A stretch of DNA of 64,000 nt from JANQOH01 sp965201155 (GCA_965201155.1 OZ241752.1:124001-188000); one strand, 5' to 3'. Counted from the stretch's first letter, positions 43,469-52,533 are shown. Notes: generated by a model not told the origin, from the letters alone. Made by a program: numbers and translations.

Positions 43469-44941
43469 TCAGGGGGCGGAGGTGTTTCCGGCTCGTTGGG
43501 CGCGGAGTTGGGAGCGGCGGACCTTGCCGGCGTCGTCGCGCAGGGAGTAGTCTACGAACTCGTAGGTGCGCGGGGTCTTGTAGCGCGCGAGTTGTTGGTC
43601 CATGAATGCGCGCAACCCTGCTTCGTCGAGGCGGGATTCCCAACCGGGCGCGGGGCGCACGACTGCGTGCACGAGTTCGCCCATATCCTCGTCCGGCAGA
43701 CCGATGGCCACGGCAGTGTCGACGCCCGGATGCGCCACCAGCGCCGCTTCCACTTCGGCCGGATAGATGTTTGCGCCGCCTGACAGGATGAGGTCGTCGC
43801 GGCGGTCGGCGAGATACAGATAACCATCGGCGTCAAGCCAGCCCATGTCGCCGATACTCTCCCAGCCTTCCGCATTCGCGCGGCGCTCGGCGCCGATATA
43901 GTGATAGGTGCTTCCCGGTCCGCCCTCGGGCATCATGTAGACTTCTCCGACCTCGCCGGGGGCGCATTCGCGGCCCTCGGCATCGAGAATACGCACGCGC
44001 GAACCGCGGATGAATTTGCCGACGGACCCCTTGTGCGACAGCCATTCCGTGCCCGAAATCCAGGTGACACCCACGGATTCCGTGCCGCCATACAATTCCC
44101 ATACGCGCTCCGACCCCAGCCACTCTATCCAGTTTTCCTTGAGCCAGACGGGCATCGGAGACGCTACATGCGCGGCGATCTTCAAGCTCGAGAGATCAAA
44201 ACTTTCCCGTTGCACCGCCGGCAGCCGCCAGATGCGATGCATCATGGTCGGCACCATCATTACCCAGGTCACGCGGTTCTCCTCGAGGGCGCGCAGGCAC
44301 TCCAGGGCGTCAAATCGCGCCAGTCCCACCAGGCGGTTGCCGCGAAACAACGCGTGATGCGCAAAGATGAATGGCGCATTGTGATAGAGCGGCCCCGGAT
44401 TAAGGACGCATTCGCCGTTCGGCATATCGATCAGCCAGTCCTCAGGCATCACCGCCGCAGGATTGTGATCGACGATGATTTTCGGACGCCCGGTCGAGCC
44501 GCCGCTCGACATTGCCTTCCAATGGGTGCCGATGCGAACCGGCAGCGGCCCGCTGTCATGGCCCTCAGGGTCCATGCGCTCCAGTGCCGGGCATGCCGTC
44601 ACTGCCTCATGGCCGGCGCCGACCGCAAGGCGCGGGCGCGCCAGATCGGTAATGGCGCGCATTTCCGCCGCCGGCAGGCGCGGCGAGACGATGTGAGGTG
44701 TTGCGCCCAGCTTCCAGAGCGCAAAACAGGAGACATGAAACCGCAGTTCATTGGGCAGGGCGAGCGTGACAAGGTCATTCTCCCGCACGCCGCGGGCCGC
44801 AAACGCGCGCGCCGTGCGATTGGCTTCAGCCTCCAGTTCCGCCCATGTCAGACTGCCGTCTGGATAGGTGACGCAGATACGGTCGCGGCCCTGTCGCTCC
44901 GCGTGATATGCAGGAATGGCTGCCAGAGGAATGGGTTGCAT
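43469..44941 (-). CDS. AMP-dependent acyl-CoA synthetase
   Basis: A 490-aa ANL-superfamily ligase. It has the P-loop SSGGSTGRPKIIVDHN (residues about 168-183), ELYGGTESVGVTWISGTE, the adenylate-binding WESIGDMGWLDADGYLYLADRRDDLILSGGANIYPAEVE and a C-terminal lysine region YSLRDDAGKVRRSQL. It is shorter than many FadD enzymes, and I cannot name the acid it activates. It is convergent with the decayed island and divergent, across 114 bases, from the CmcJ/NvfI-family gene. That shared promoter region suggests a common pathway (inference). Confidence 0.9.
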   Translation of the reverse strand: MQPIPLAAIPAYHAERQGRDRICVTYPDGSLTWAELEAEANRTARAFAARGVRENDLVTLALPNELRFHVSCFALWKLGATPHIVSPRLPAAEMRAITDLARPRLAVGAGHEAVTACPALERMDPEGHDSGPLPVRIGTHWKAMSSGGSTGRPKIIVDHNPAAVMPEDWLIDMPNGECVLNPGPLYHNAPFIFAHHALFRGNRLVGLARFDALECLRALEENRVTWVMMVPTMMHRIWRLPAVQRESFDLSSLKIAAHVASPMPVWLKENWIEWLGSERVWELYGGTESVGVTWISGTEWLSHKGSVGKFIRGSRVRILDAEGRECAPGEVGEVYMMPEGGPGSTYHYIGAERRANAEGWESIGDMGWLDADGYLYLADRRDDLILSGGANIYPAEVEAALVAHPGVDTAVAIGLPDEDMGELVHAVVRPAPGWESRLDEAGLRAFMDQQLARYKTPRTYEFVDYSLRDDAGKVRRSQLRAQRAGNTSAP

Positions 44942-45055
44942 GTACCGCTCCTTGTGTCGGCGGGGAGAAGCGCTTGCGTCATGGCCGGCGGTCGGTGGAT
45001 AGTGCGCTGCGTCGATAGCGCCCTGATACCATTTCTATAGTGTGAAAGGTTTCCC

Positions 45056-45892
45056 ATGTCCGCAACGGCTCGCGCATTCGCGCCCGAGAGCGTGACAACC
45101 CGCGCCACGTTCACCGTCAATAACGGCCAGATGCCGGTGGCGCTGGTACGCCTCCCGGGCACCGGCCCCGATGCGCGCACAGGCGAGTTCCAGAAGCGCG
45201 AAATCACCATCCATAACGGACGGCCTCTGGCAGACCGCCTGCAACTCGACCGACACGGCTTCGTGCTGCGCACCACAGGCACCGCAGTGCAGGATTTCAC
45301 CGATGATGAGGAAGTGCGCCGCGTCTACTATCCGGAAATGAGCGCGCTGATACAGCGAGAAACCGGCGCCTCCAAAGTGATCGTGTTTGATCATACACGG
45401 CGCATCGACGACACGAAGGCGCAGGCGGCGCAGGGGATTCGCGGCCCTGCGCAACTGATGCACAATGATTTTACGGAGGCCTCCGCGGCGCAGCGTGTGC
45501 GGGATCTACTCCCACAGGCCGAGGCCGAAGCGCGGCTGAAAAAGCGGTTCGGGTCGATCAATGTCTGGCGGCCGCTACATGGACCGGTGCGCACAGCGCC
45601 GCTTGCCATATGCGAGTATGGCAGCATCGCCGACGGCGATCTGATCGCGGCCGAACGGCGTTATGGGGGACGCACCGGAGTCATCTATCATATCGCGTGG
45701 AATCCGACGCAGCGCTGGTACTGGTTCCCGCATATGACGCCGGACGAAGTGGTACTGCTGAAATGCTATGATTCGGCTGTGGACGGGACCGCCCGCTGGA
45801 CCGGTCACGGCGCATTTCCGGACCCGACTTCGCCGCCGGACGCACCGCCGCGCGAAAGCCTCGAAGTGCGCACATTGCTGTTCTGGGAGTGA
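45056..45892 (+). CDS. CmcJ/NvfI-family oxidoreductase
   Basis: A 278-aa protein of the CmcJ/NvfI family, a cupin-like group related to 2-oxoglutarate-dependent oxygenases. Known members act in cephamycin (CmcJ) and fungal novofumigatonin (NvfI) biosynthesis, but most bacterial members are uncharacterised. Supporting motifs are the metal-site-like MHNDFTEASAAQRV, INVWRPLHGPVRTAPLAICEYGSI and the C-terminal YWFPHMTPDEVVLLKCYDSAVDGTARWTGHGAFPDP. The start ATG 45056 follows a pyrimidine-rich leader without a clear Shine-Dalgarno site. It is divergent from the acyl-CoA synthetase and ends 15 bases before the convergent hypothetical gene. Confidence 0.75.
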   Translation: MSATARAFAPESVTTRATFTVNNGQMPVALVRLPGTGPDARTGEFQKREITIHNGRPLADRLQLDRHGFVLRTTGTAVQDFTDDEEVRRVYYPEMSALIQRETGASKVIVFDHTRRIDDTKAQAAQGIRGPAQLMHNDFTEASAAQRVRDLLPQAEAEARLKKRFGSINVWRPLHGPVRTAPLAICEYGSIADGDLIAAERRYGGRTGVIYHIAWNPTQRWYWFPHMTPDEVVLLKCYDSAVDGTARWTGHGAFPDPTSPPDAPPRESLEVRTLLFWE

Positions 45893-45907
45893 CGCCTGCG
45901 CGCCGCC

Positions 45908-47011
45908 TCACTCGCGCTGCAGCAGCGTCCAGCGGACGGTATCGACGACGGCTCCGTCGCGGGTAAGCAAGACATCGTCCTGTGCGTTCACATAGAAGGC
46001 AGCATCGGCGCCGTCGGCCGCTGCCATGGCGCGGCGTTCCTGCGCACCCACCACCCGCAGCCGCCGCGCGGAATCGATCAGCATCGGGCTGCCTGCCGCG
46101 ACACCGTGAATCTGCTCGCTGACGAAGCCTGTTGCGCTGGCGTTGCTCGTGTGCAGGGCAGCCATGTCGCTGTCACGCGCGGCGAGGCGGCTGATCGATT
46201 GTGCCACCCTGTCGACCCACTGCCCGTTATAGGCTGTGGAGGCGATCATGAAATCGAACAGCGGCGCCAGCGACTCGAACTCATTCTCCGGCGCAAACCA
46301 GGAAACCACCTTGTCGGTAAAGCTGCTGGTCAGGGTGACAGAGGTTCCGCCGGGACGCGGCAGCGTGATCTCGTTCACCGCCAGTGAGACGAACACGCGC
46401 TCCCGGATTGCCTGCCCTGCCATCGTGTAGGTGATATCGAACAGGCCCGCATCGCCGTAGATTTCCGCGCTGCCGCCGATATTGCGCAGGTGGTCGAATG
46501 CGGCGGAGCCGATCTCGCGCGCCGTGCGGGCTTCGATCTGGTCGGCAATCGCGGCGAGCCGGCGGGCGCTGAGGATTCGCATATCCTCATGCTCCCGCCG
46601 GTACGTGCCCAGAAATACGGTGTCCAGATAGCCCTGTACGCGAAACGATTGCGTCGGGTGGAGACACCCCATGGCACCGTCCGAGGCGGCCTGCTCGTAT
46701 TGCCCGTTGATTGCCGGATCGCTGGCCCACGCGCTCATTGCGCCGGGCAGTATGTCGAAACCGGCAAGGCCGTCCTGGCGCCGTGTCGTGAAGGCCACCG
46801 ACACAGGCATACGGACGCAATGGGGATTGGAAGTCCATACCACGCCGCCGCTGCTTTCCCAGTCGCGCGGTGCGCGCACGGTCAGTGCCGTGATGCCGGG
46901 TGCAAACCCGCCAGTGTCGCGAATCGCGATTGTTTCGAGGACGGTTCCCGTCTCTCCTTGCGCGGCCGCGGCCCACAGGAACGCCGCCGCGGCGAGTGAT
47001 GCGAGGCGCAT
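45908..47011 (-). CDS. Secreted protein of unknown function
   Basis: A 367-aa protein with a Sec signal peptide (MRLASLAAAAFLWAAAAQGETG), so it is likely periplasmic. I recognise no family. The mature part is mostly beta-rich with two regions: one around DITYTMAGQAIRERVFVSLAV and one near the C-terminus rich in Ala/Arg (GAQERRAMAAADGADAAFYVNAQ). The mature protein has two cysteines (VWTSNPHCVRMP and GAMGCLHP). ATG 47011 overlaps the cupin gene's stop by one base (TGATG), so it is co-translated with it. It might serve the same pathway, but this is only a neighbour inference. Confidence 0.7.
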   Translation of the reverse strand: MRLASLAAAAFLWAAAAQGETGTVLETIAIRDTGGFAPGITALTVRAPRDWESSGGVVWTSNPHCVRMPVSVAFTTRRQDGLAGFDILPGAMSAWASDPAINGQYEQAASDGAMGCLHPTQSFRVQGYLDTVFLGTYRREHEDMRILSARRLAAIADQIEARTAREIGSAAFDHLRNIGGSAEIYGDAGLFDITYTMAGQAIRERVFVSLAVNEITLPRPGGTSVTLTSSFTDKVVSWFAPENEFESLAPLFDFMIASTAYNGQWVDRVAQSISRLAARDSDMAALHTSNASATGFVSEQIHGVAAGSPMLIDSARRLRVVGAQERRAMAAADGADAAFYVNAQDDVLLTRDGAVVDTVRWTLLQRE

Positions 47012-48180
47012 CAAGCGGCGCCGTCGGCGTAGCGGAATTCCATCGTGCGGCAGTGATAATGATATCCGCCGTCCTGCACGATCAGCCAATGCGCCCAGTC
47101 ATCGCTGTCATTGTGGTGCGAATGCACCGCCCCGGGCGGCGTGACGAGCGTGCTCCACGGCTCCCACGGCGTTCGTGCGCCGTCAACCACGGAACTGCAC
47201 CGGGGACCATTGACTGCCAGCGATATGGCGACCGAATTGTGGCGGTGGGGAAGCTGCGACCCGCCGGGCGGCAACTGGTTCATCGCGAATGTCAGCCCGG
47301 GCGAGACATTGCGCCGGGACTCCTGCGCGGCCGAGGCCAGCACCACGGCTATGCCGGGTGTGCGCGTACCCGCAAGCTGCGGGCGAATCGCCATCATCTG
47401 CCGCGCCATCTCGTCCGCCGGGAAGTGTGCTGCTTCCGTCAGCGAGCGGTGCGGGGGCGGCGGCGCCAAGCCGTCCAGCGCCAGTAGCGGCGAATTGGTC
47501 GCGGCCCACAGAATCGCGTCACCGCCCTCGGCATTGTGCTCCGTCACCGCGCCGCCGGGCAAGGCGAACGCATCGCCCGCCGACCATGAGATCGCGTCCT
47601 GCCCCTTGCGGCTGCGGCCGGCGCCCTGAATGACGAAATAGAGTTCTGCGCTGGCGGCCGACTCGAATGGCAGGCGCTCACCCGCTGCGATGCGCAGGTA
47701 ATGCGCGAGTACAAGCGGCGTCGTTGCCGGGAAATCCAGTCCCATCGCCGGCCCCTGATCGAGAGCGATGGCGGCGGTGCCGGTTCCGGGGTCGAACGCG
47801 CGCGCGCTTTCAGCGGTGAACTGATGGCACGGGACGGGGGGATGCGTGATGTTGAAGGCAGTGGACGAATCGAACCAGCGCGCCCGGTCACGGTAAATTG
47901 AGCCGTTGGGCTGCGCTGCGCGACCGATCAGCAACCGCGCGCCCTGCACTCCTGTACGCTCGGTATGCGGCATGCCCGCGGGCAGGGAGAAAGGCTCGCC
48001 GGCGCGGCAGGTCACGCTCTGCCCGTCATAGGTGACGGATAACTCGCCCTCAAGGATCAACAATGTCGCCGCATAGTCGTGCGTGTGCGAGTCCTTGTAC
48101 ATGTCGGGCGCCAGGCGAACTTCCGATATTTCGCCGAACCCCTGCTGCGCGGCGCGGGCGCGAAACGTCTCAACATCCAT
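47011..48180 (-). CDS. Triple-cupin protein: N-terminal cupin fused to a gentisate dioxygenase-like bicupin
   Basis: The 389-aa product begins with a cupin_2 domain (residues about 1-95: PDMYKDSHTHDYAATLLILEGELSVTYDG, then PAGMPHTERTG). It continues into a bicupin resembling gentisate 1,2-dioxygenase (PLVLAHYLRIAAGERLPFE... and later RHNSVAISLAVNGPRCSSVVDG, VTPPGAVHSHHN). The histidines in these segments are plausible iron ligands. Such enzymes open aromatic rings using Fe(II) and O2. ATG 48180 has GGGAG nine bases upstream. The gene is one base from the secreted protein and divergent from ygfZ. Separate N-terminal cupin plus dioxygenase is not the standard layout, so the substrate is open. 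Confidence 0.72.
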   Translation of the reverse strand: MDVETFRARAAQQGFGEISEVRLAPDMYKDSHTHDYAATLLILEGELSVTYDGQSVTCRAGEPFSLPAGMPHTERTGVQGARLLIGRAAQPNGSIYRDRARWFDSSTAFNITHPPVPCHQFTAESARAFDPGTGTAAIALDQGPAMGLDFPATTPLVLAHYLRIAAGERLPFESAASAELYFVIQGAGRSRKGQDAISWSAGDAFALPGGAVTEHNAEGGDAILWAATNSPLLALDGLAPPPPHRSLTEAAHFPADEMARQMMAIRPQLAGTRTPGIAVVLASAAQESRRNVSPGLTFAMNQLPPGGSQLPHRHNSVAISLAVNGPRCSSVVDGARTPWEPWSTLVTPPGAVHSHHNDSDDWAHWLIVQDGGYHYHCRTMEFRYADGAA

Positions 48181-48321
48181 CTCTTGAAACTCCCACAGCC
48201 AGGATTTCAAACAGGGGATTACAACGCATATGCGCGGGCGGCACAAGACAACCCTTGCGCAAATCGCACCGCCAACCTACGTAGAATACGAAAATGCGAG
48301 GTTGAGCGAGGAGCGCGTTTC

Positions 48322-49182
48322 ATGGCGGCGTTGAATTCGGTGCGGCTGGAAGACCGCGGCGTGATCCTCGCCGAGGGAACAGACACTCACAATTTTTTGC
48401 AAGGCCTCGTGACCAACGACATGAGTCGTTTGGCCGATGATAACGCACTCTATGCCGGCTTGCTGACCCCGCAGGGAAAATATCTCCACGATTTCTTCCT
48501 GAGCCGCATCGGCGCCGCCGTGGCCATCGAGTGCGAACGCGCCCGCCTCGGAGACCTTATGCAGCGCCTCTCACGCTACCGCCTGCGCGCGCGCGTTTCG
48601 CTTGAAGACGCCTCCCGCCGTTATGCGGTTATAGCGATTACCGGTAGCGGCGTGCCGCGGCTTGAAACGGGTTCCGTCTACGCCGATCCGAGACTGCCCG
48701 CCCTCGGCTGGCGGGCGCTCATGCCACGCGAAGACGTCGATACCGAACTTGAGAAATCCGGCATGACCGTCATCGCGCCCGCCGACTATGACCGGTTTCG
48801 GCTGAATCTGGGGGTCCCGGACGGTTCACGCGACATTCTGGTCGAAAAATCCTTTCTGCTTGAAGCCAATTTCGAAGAACTCAACGGCGTGGATTTCAAC
48901 AAGGGCTGCTATGTCGGGCAGGAGAACACGACGCGGCAAAAGCGACGCGGCGCCGTTCGCAAACGCTTGATGCGAGTCGATATCGACGGGGATGCGCCGC
49001 CGCCGGATACGGAAGTCACCTTTGCCGACAAGCCCGCCGGCACCATGCGCTCCAGCAGCGGACATACCGGCATCGCCCTGCTGCGGCTCGAACATGTCGC
49101 CAATGCGGAGAAGTCCGGTGAACCGCTGCGCGCCGGCGCCGCCCGGCTGACACCGGTGAAGGCGGACTGGGCACGTTATTGA
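48322..49182 (+). CDS. ygfZ: YgfZ/GcvT-domain folate-binding protein
   Basis: A 286-aa aminomethyltransferase-fold protein that helps maintain iron-sulfur enzymes using tetrahydrofolate. Its hallmark motif is KGCYVGQE in GVDFNKGCYVGQENTTRQKRRGA (the usual KGC(Y/F)xGQE). The N-terminal half contains FLQGLVTNDMSRL and LLTPQGKYLHDFFL. ATG 48322 has AGCGAGGAG about 12 bases upstream. The gene is divergent from the triple-cupin gene across 141 bases and separated from the acyltransferase by 138 AT-rich bases. Confidence 0.93.
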   Translation: MAALNSVRLEDRGVILAEGTDTHNFLQGLVTNDMSRLADDNALYAGLLTPQGKYLHDFFLSRIGAAVAIECERARLGDLMQRLSRYRLRARVSLEDASRRYAVIAITGSGVPRLETGSVYADPRLPALGWRALMPREDVDTELEKSGMTVIAPADYDRFRLNLGVPDGSRDILVEKSFLLEANFEELNGVDFNKGCYVGQENTTRQKRRGAVRKRLMRVDIDGDAPPPDTEVTFADKPAGTMRSSSGHTGIALLRLEHVANAEKSGEPLRAGAARLTPVKADWARY

Positions 49183-49320
49183 CCGACCGCCAATATGGTG
49201 TGCGGGCGCCTGCTTGTACTATTCTGAGGTGGTGTTTCAGGCGTGACATCGCGATATCGTTATTTAATATTTGTTATGAGAAAACATAAATACAATACTG
49301 TTTTTACTGTATAAATTTGA
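49183..49320 (+). promoter_or_regulatory. AT-rich leader upstream of the LpxL-type gene
   Basis: The last 70 bases are sharply AT-rich. They contain the direct repeat TACTGT at 49296-49301 and 49305-49310, and a TATAAAT at 49310-49316 only five bases before the ATG. There is no Shine-Dalgarno sequence, so a leaderless transcript is conceivable. No good -35 is seen. The GC-rich first half (to about 49255) shows nothing distinctive. Confidence 0.35.
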
Positions 49321-50262
49321 ATGAAGAAACTTCGCGGCCTCCGCCATCTCGGCGAATATGCGCTGCTGCGGCCCCTGTTGGGCCTGTTCGCCCTGCTCCC
49401 CATAGACTATGCGTCCGCCCTGGGCGGGGCACTGCTTCGCGCTCTTGGACCGCGTCTGAAATATTCGCGTCATGCGCGTGTCAATCTCGCACATGTGTTT
49501 CCGGCGCACAGCGCCGCGGAGCGCGAAGCCATGCTCGTCGGCATGTGGGACAATCTGGGACGAATACTGGCCGAATACCCTCATCTCGGGCGGTTGAGCC
49601 ACCCCGCCAATGACCGTATCGTGATTGTCGGCGCGGAGCATATGGATGCACTGCGCGGCAATACCGGCCTGTGTATCTCCGGTCATATCGGCAATTGGGA
49701 AGTCCTGTCGTGCGTCGCCACGCGCAGGGAATTGTCCATCGTCCAGATCTACCGCCGCCTCAACAATCCGATGCTTGACCGGTTGCTCGGCCGCTACCGC
49801 GCCGAGGCCGGGGGGCGCATGTTTCCCAAGGGCCCCGCCGCCGCGCGCGCGGCGGCGCGTTCACTGCATAACGGTGAACAAGCAGGGATGCTGGCCGACC
49901 AAAAGCTGAACGAGGGCCTCTTGCTGCCCTTTTTCGGTCGCGGCGCCATGACTTCGACGCTTCCGGCGCGGCTGGCGCTGCATTTTTCCGCGCCGGTGGT
50001 GCTCATGCGCGCCGAGCGGCTGCGGGGAGCGCGGTTCCGTGTCACTGTGCTGCCACCGCTGTCTCCACCGGATACGGGGAACCGTGAGATCGACATCGCC
50101 CGCTTCACCAGGGCCATCAACGCGGTGCTGGAGGAATGGATACGGGACCGCCCCCAACAATGGCTATGGATTCATCGGCGCTGGCCGCCGGAATTCTACC
50201 TCAATGCGGCGGCATCGGACCGGCAGCCCGCTCCGGATCAAGGCGTGTCTGATACCAATTGA
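49321..50262 (+). CDS. LpxL/HtrB-type lipid A acyltransferase
   Basis: Adds a secondary acyl chain to lipid A at the inner membrane. The 313-aa product has a short N-terminal membrane-associated stretch and the HxxxxE motif in SGHIGNWEVLSCVATRRE, an accepted variant of HxxxxD/E in this family. Further conserved motifs are ARVNLAHVFPAHSAAEREAM and GRGAMTSTLPARLALHFSAPVVLMRAERL. The C-terminal WLWIHRRWPPEFY is also diagnostic. Its last 62 bases overlap, tail to tail, the M23 peptidase gene. The acyl-chain preference cannot be inferred. Confidence 0.9.
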   Translation: MKKLRGLRHLGEYALLRPLLGLFALLPIDYASALGGALLRALGPRLKYSRHARVNLAHVFPAHSAAEREAMLVGMWDNLGRILAEYPHLGRLSHPANDRIVIVGAEHMDALRGNTGLCISGHIGNWEVLSCVATRRELSIVQIYRRLNNPMLDRLLGRYRAEAGGRMFPKGPAAARAAARSLHNGEQAGMLADQKLNEGLLLPFFGRGAMTSTLPARLALHFSAPVVLMRAERLRGARFRVTVLPPLSPPDTGNREIDIARFTRAINAVLEEWIRDRPQQWLWIHRRWPPEFYLNAAASDRQPAPDQGVSDTN

Positions 50263-51061
50263 GCCGCCAGTCCAGGTGAGGGCCGGTTGCCCGGCCGGTG
50301 GCGCCGACCGTACCGATAATGCCGCCCTGCGGCGCCATGTCGCCCGCCGATACGGCGATTGTCTCAAGGTGAAGATAGCTTGATGACAAGCCATGGCCGT
50401 GATCGACGATTACCGTGCCGCCGGAAAGCAGCAGCGGTTCCGCGAGCGTTACCCGTCCTGCCGCCGCGGCGCGTACCGGCGTGCCCGCAGGCGCGGCGAT
50501 ATCGACCCCGAAATGGGGAGCGCGAGGCTCGCCATTGAGGATGCGGCGGGCGCCGAAAACGCCCGTGATCGGGCCGTTCACAGGCCAGATCAGCGCGTCG
50601 CGCCAGCCCTCAAGATCGCTGTCTGTGTCGCGCACGGCTTTCACTCGCTCTGCCTCGGCGCCAATTCTGGCGGCCGCGGCGTCATTCGGCGTCACCATTT
50701 CCGGCGGCAGCCCGTCGATCGCCTGCTCCGGCCATGAGCGCTCTGCGATCGGCAGAAATTGCCGCCGCTGCGTACCGTCGTCGCACAGAATCCGCAGCAC
50801 CGCCCATGGCGCATGATCGCGGCCGAAGCCGAGAATGAAATGGCCGTCCTCGGCCACGCGCATTCGCAGCCCGTCCTGGAACAGGGTGCATCCGGGTCCC
50901 GTGCGTCCAATCACCATGCCGCCCTGTTCGGGATTTCGGTCGATTGCCAGTGACGCCGCGAATGCCGGTCCGCCTTGCACCGCGCCCGCCAGCGCCAGCG
51001 CGCCGGCCACCAGGGCGGACGCAAGGCGTGCGCCTGCCGAAAGGGTCCGGCATGTCTTCAT
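50201..51061 (-). CDS. M23 family metallopeptidase-like protein (LytM domain with altered HxH)
   Basis: A 286-aa protein with an N-terminal signal peptide (to about residue 36, GGPAFA) and a C-terminal peptidoglycan endopeptidase-like domain. The first motif HFGVDIAAPAGTPV (HxxxD) and SSYLHLETIAV are intact. The last reads PHLDWRLNWY, so the usual HxH is HxD (Asp codon 50270-50272). Asp can ligate zinc, so activity is possible, but the domain could also act as a regulator of an amidase. Between signal and catalytic domain is an extra beta-rich segment. The ATG overlaps the xseA stop (ATGA). Confidence 0.87.
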   Translation of the reverse strand: MKTCRTLSAGARLASALVAGALALAGAVQGGPAFAASLAIDRNPEQGGMVIGRTGPGCTLFQDGLRMRVAEDGHFILGFGRDHAPWAVLRILCDDGTQRRQFLPIAERSWPEQAIDGLPPEMVTPNDAAAARIGAEAERVKAVRDTDSDLEGWRDALIWPVNGPITGVFGARRILNGEPRAPHFGVDIAAPAGTPVRAAAAGRVTLAEPLLLSGGTVIVDHGHGLSSSYLHLETIAVSAGDMAPQGGIIGTVGATGRATGPHLDWRLNWYQTRLDPERAAGPMPPH

Positions 51062-52533
51062 AGCAACACTCCCTGTTCACTGTCTGCCCGTTGCGCGGTC
51101 TTTCGCCGCGGTGCCGGTCCGGTGTCAATTCGCCCGTCGTGAAACTCGATGTGCAATCGCTTCGACTTACGCGCTGCGGCGGCCGTGGGAACGATCCTGC
51201 CTTCTGCGCGCACCACCGCATAACCGCGTGCAAGTACATTGCGGTAGCTCACAGACTCGAGGCGCAGGCCCAACGCCTCAAGACGCGGGATCTGCTCGCC
51301 GGCAGCATGCCGCGCTGCCTTGTCGAGGCGCTGATCGGCGGTCCAGCGGTCCAGAGCCTGCCGCGTCTCCCTGGTGCGCGCCAGCGCTGCGTTGCGCAGG
51401 CCCTGCGCCGCGACCTGCAGCCTCCCGCGCGCCATGGCGACCTGCTGGGCCGGACTCCTGAGACGGTGAAACAATGCTGCGAGCAGCGCCCGCCGCCGTT
51501 CCGCGAACATGGCGGCGGCGCGGGACATATCGTTGCTCCGGTCATCCAGCCGCTGCGCTGCGTCTTCCAGCAGGGCGCGCGGTCGCGGCAGGCCGCGCAC
51601 CAGCCCTGCGATGGCAGCGCGGCGGCTCTCGCAATAGCGCGAAAAACCGCTGACAAGGCGCGTGTCGTGCTCGCGCACGGCTGCGATCAGGTCGCTGTGC
51701 ACGGGAACTGCTTTTTCTGCCGCTGCCGTCGGCGTCGGCGCGCGCCAGTCGGCAGCATAGTCGATCAGGGTCGTATCGGTTTCGTGGCCAACGGCGCTGA
51801 TCAGCGGAATGCGGCTGCCGCCCGCCGCCCGCACAACTGTTTCCTCGTTGAACGCCCAAAGGTCCTCCACGCTGCCGCCGCCGCGTGCAACGATCAGCAC
51901 ATCGGGGCGCGGCGCTACTCCGCCTCGCGGCAGAGCATTGAAGCCGGCTATGGCCGCAGCGATCTCCTGTGCCGCCCCGTCGCCCTGCACGCGCACCGGC
52001 CAGATCAGAACAGGACGCGGAAACCGGTCCGCTATGCGGTGAAGAATGTCGCGGATGACCACTCCCGACGCGGATGTGACGACGCCAATTCGTTCCGGCA
52101 GATAGGGGATCGGACTTTTGCGTGCTGCGTCGAACAGCCCCTCTTCGGCCAGTTTGCGGCGGCGCTCTTCAAGTAGTGCCAGCAACGCGCCTTCGCCTGC
52201 CACAGTCATGCTTTCGACGCTCAGTTGATAGGACGAGCGCCGCGCGTAGGTTGTCAGCCGCCCCTCGCAAATCACTTCCAGCCCGTCCTCGGGGCGGATT
52301 TGCAATCTCGCGGCAGTGCTTTGCCAGATGATCGCATTGAGCACTGCGTCAGCATCCTTGAGCGAGAGGTATGAATGGCCCGACGACGCCCTGCGGTACC
52401 CGGAAATCTCGCCGCGCACGCGCACCCGCTCAAATGCGTTTTCGACGGTCCGCCGCAGCCGGCGGGACAGTTCCTTCACCGAATATTCCGGCAGGTTACT
52501 GCTGCCATGAAGCCGTTCCATGACAGGCACCAT
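51058..52533 (-). CDS. xseA: Exodeoxyribonuclease VII large subunit
   Basis: Catalytic subunit of ExoVII, which trims single-stranded DNA with XseB. From ATG 52533 the product is 491 aa. It has an N-terminal OB-fold (EYSVKELSRRLRRTVENAFERVRVRGEISGYRRASSGHSYLSLKD), the catalytic core (IGVVTSASGVVIRDILHRI, VIVARGGGSVEDLWAFNEE, SAVGHETDTTLIDY) and a long coiled-coil tail. An in-frame ATG at 52521 and an upstream open extension to 52659 exist; neither has a strong ribosome site, and the extension is not family-like. xseB is not here. The stop overlaps the M23 gene's ATG. Confidence 0.94.
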   Translation of the reverse strand: MVPVMERLHGSSNLPEYSVKELSRRLRRTVENAFERVRVRGEISGYRRASSGHSYLSLKDADAVLNAIIWQSTAARLQIRPEDGLEVICEGRLTTYARRSSYQLSVESMTVAGEGALLALLEERRRKLAEEGLFDAARKSPIPYLPERIGVVTSASGVVIRDILHRIADRFPRPVLIWPVRVQGDGAAQEIAAAIAGFNALPRGGVAPRPDVLIVARGGGSVEDLWAFNEETVVRAAGGSRIPLISAVGHETDTTLIDYAADWRAPTPTAAAEKAVPVHSDLIAAVREHDTRLVSGFSRYCESRRAAIAGLVRGLPRPRALLEDAAQRLDDRSNDMSRAAAMFAERRRALLAALFHRLRSPAQQVAMARGRLQVAAQGLRNAALARTRETRQALDRWTADQRLDKAARHAAGEQIPRLEALGLRLESVSYRNVLARGYAVVRAEGRIVPTAAAARKSKRLHIEFHDGRIDTGPAPRRKTAQRADSEQGVLL

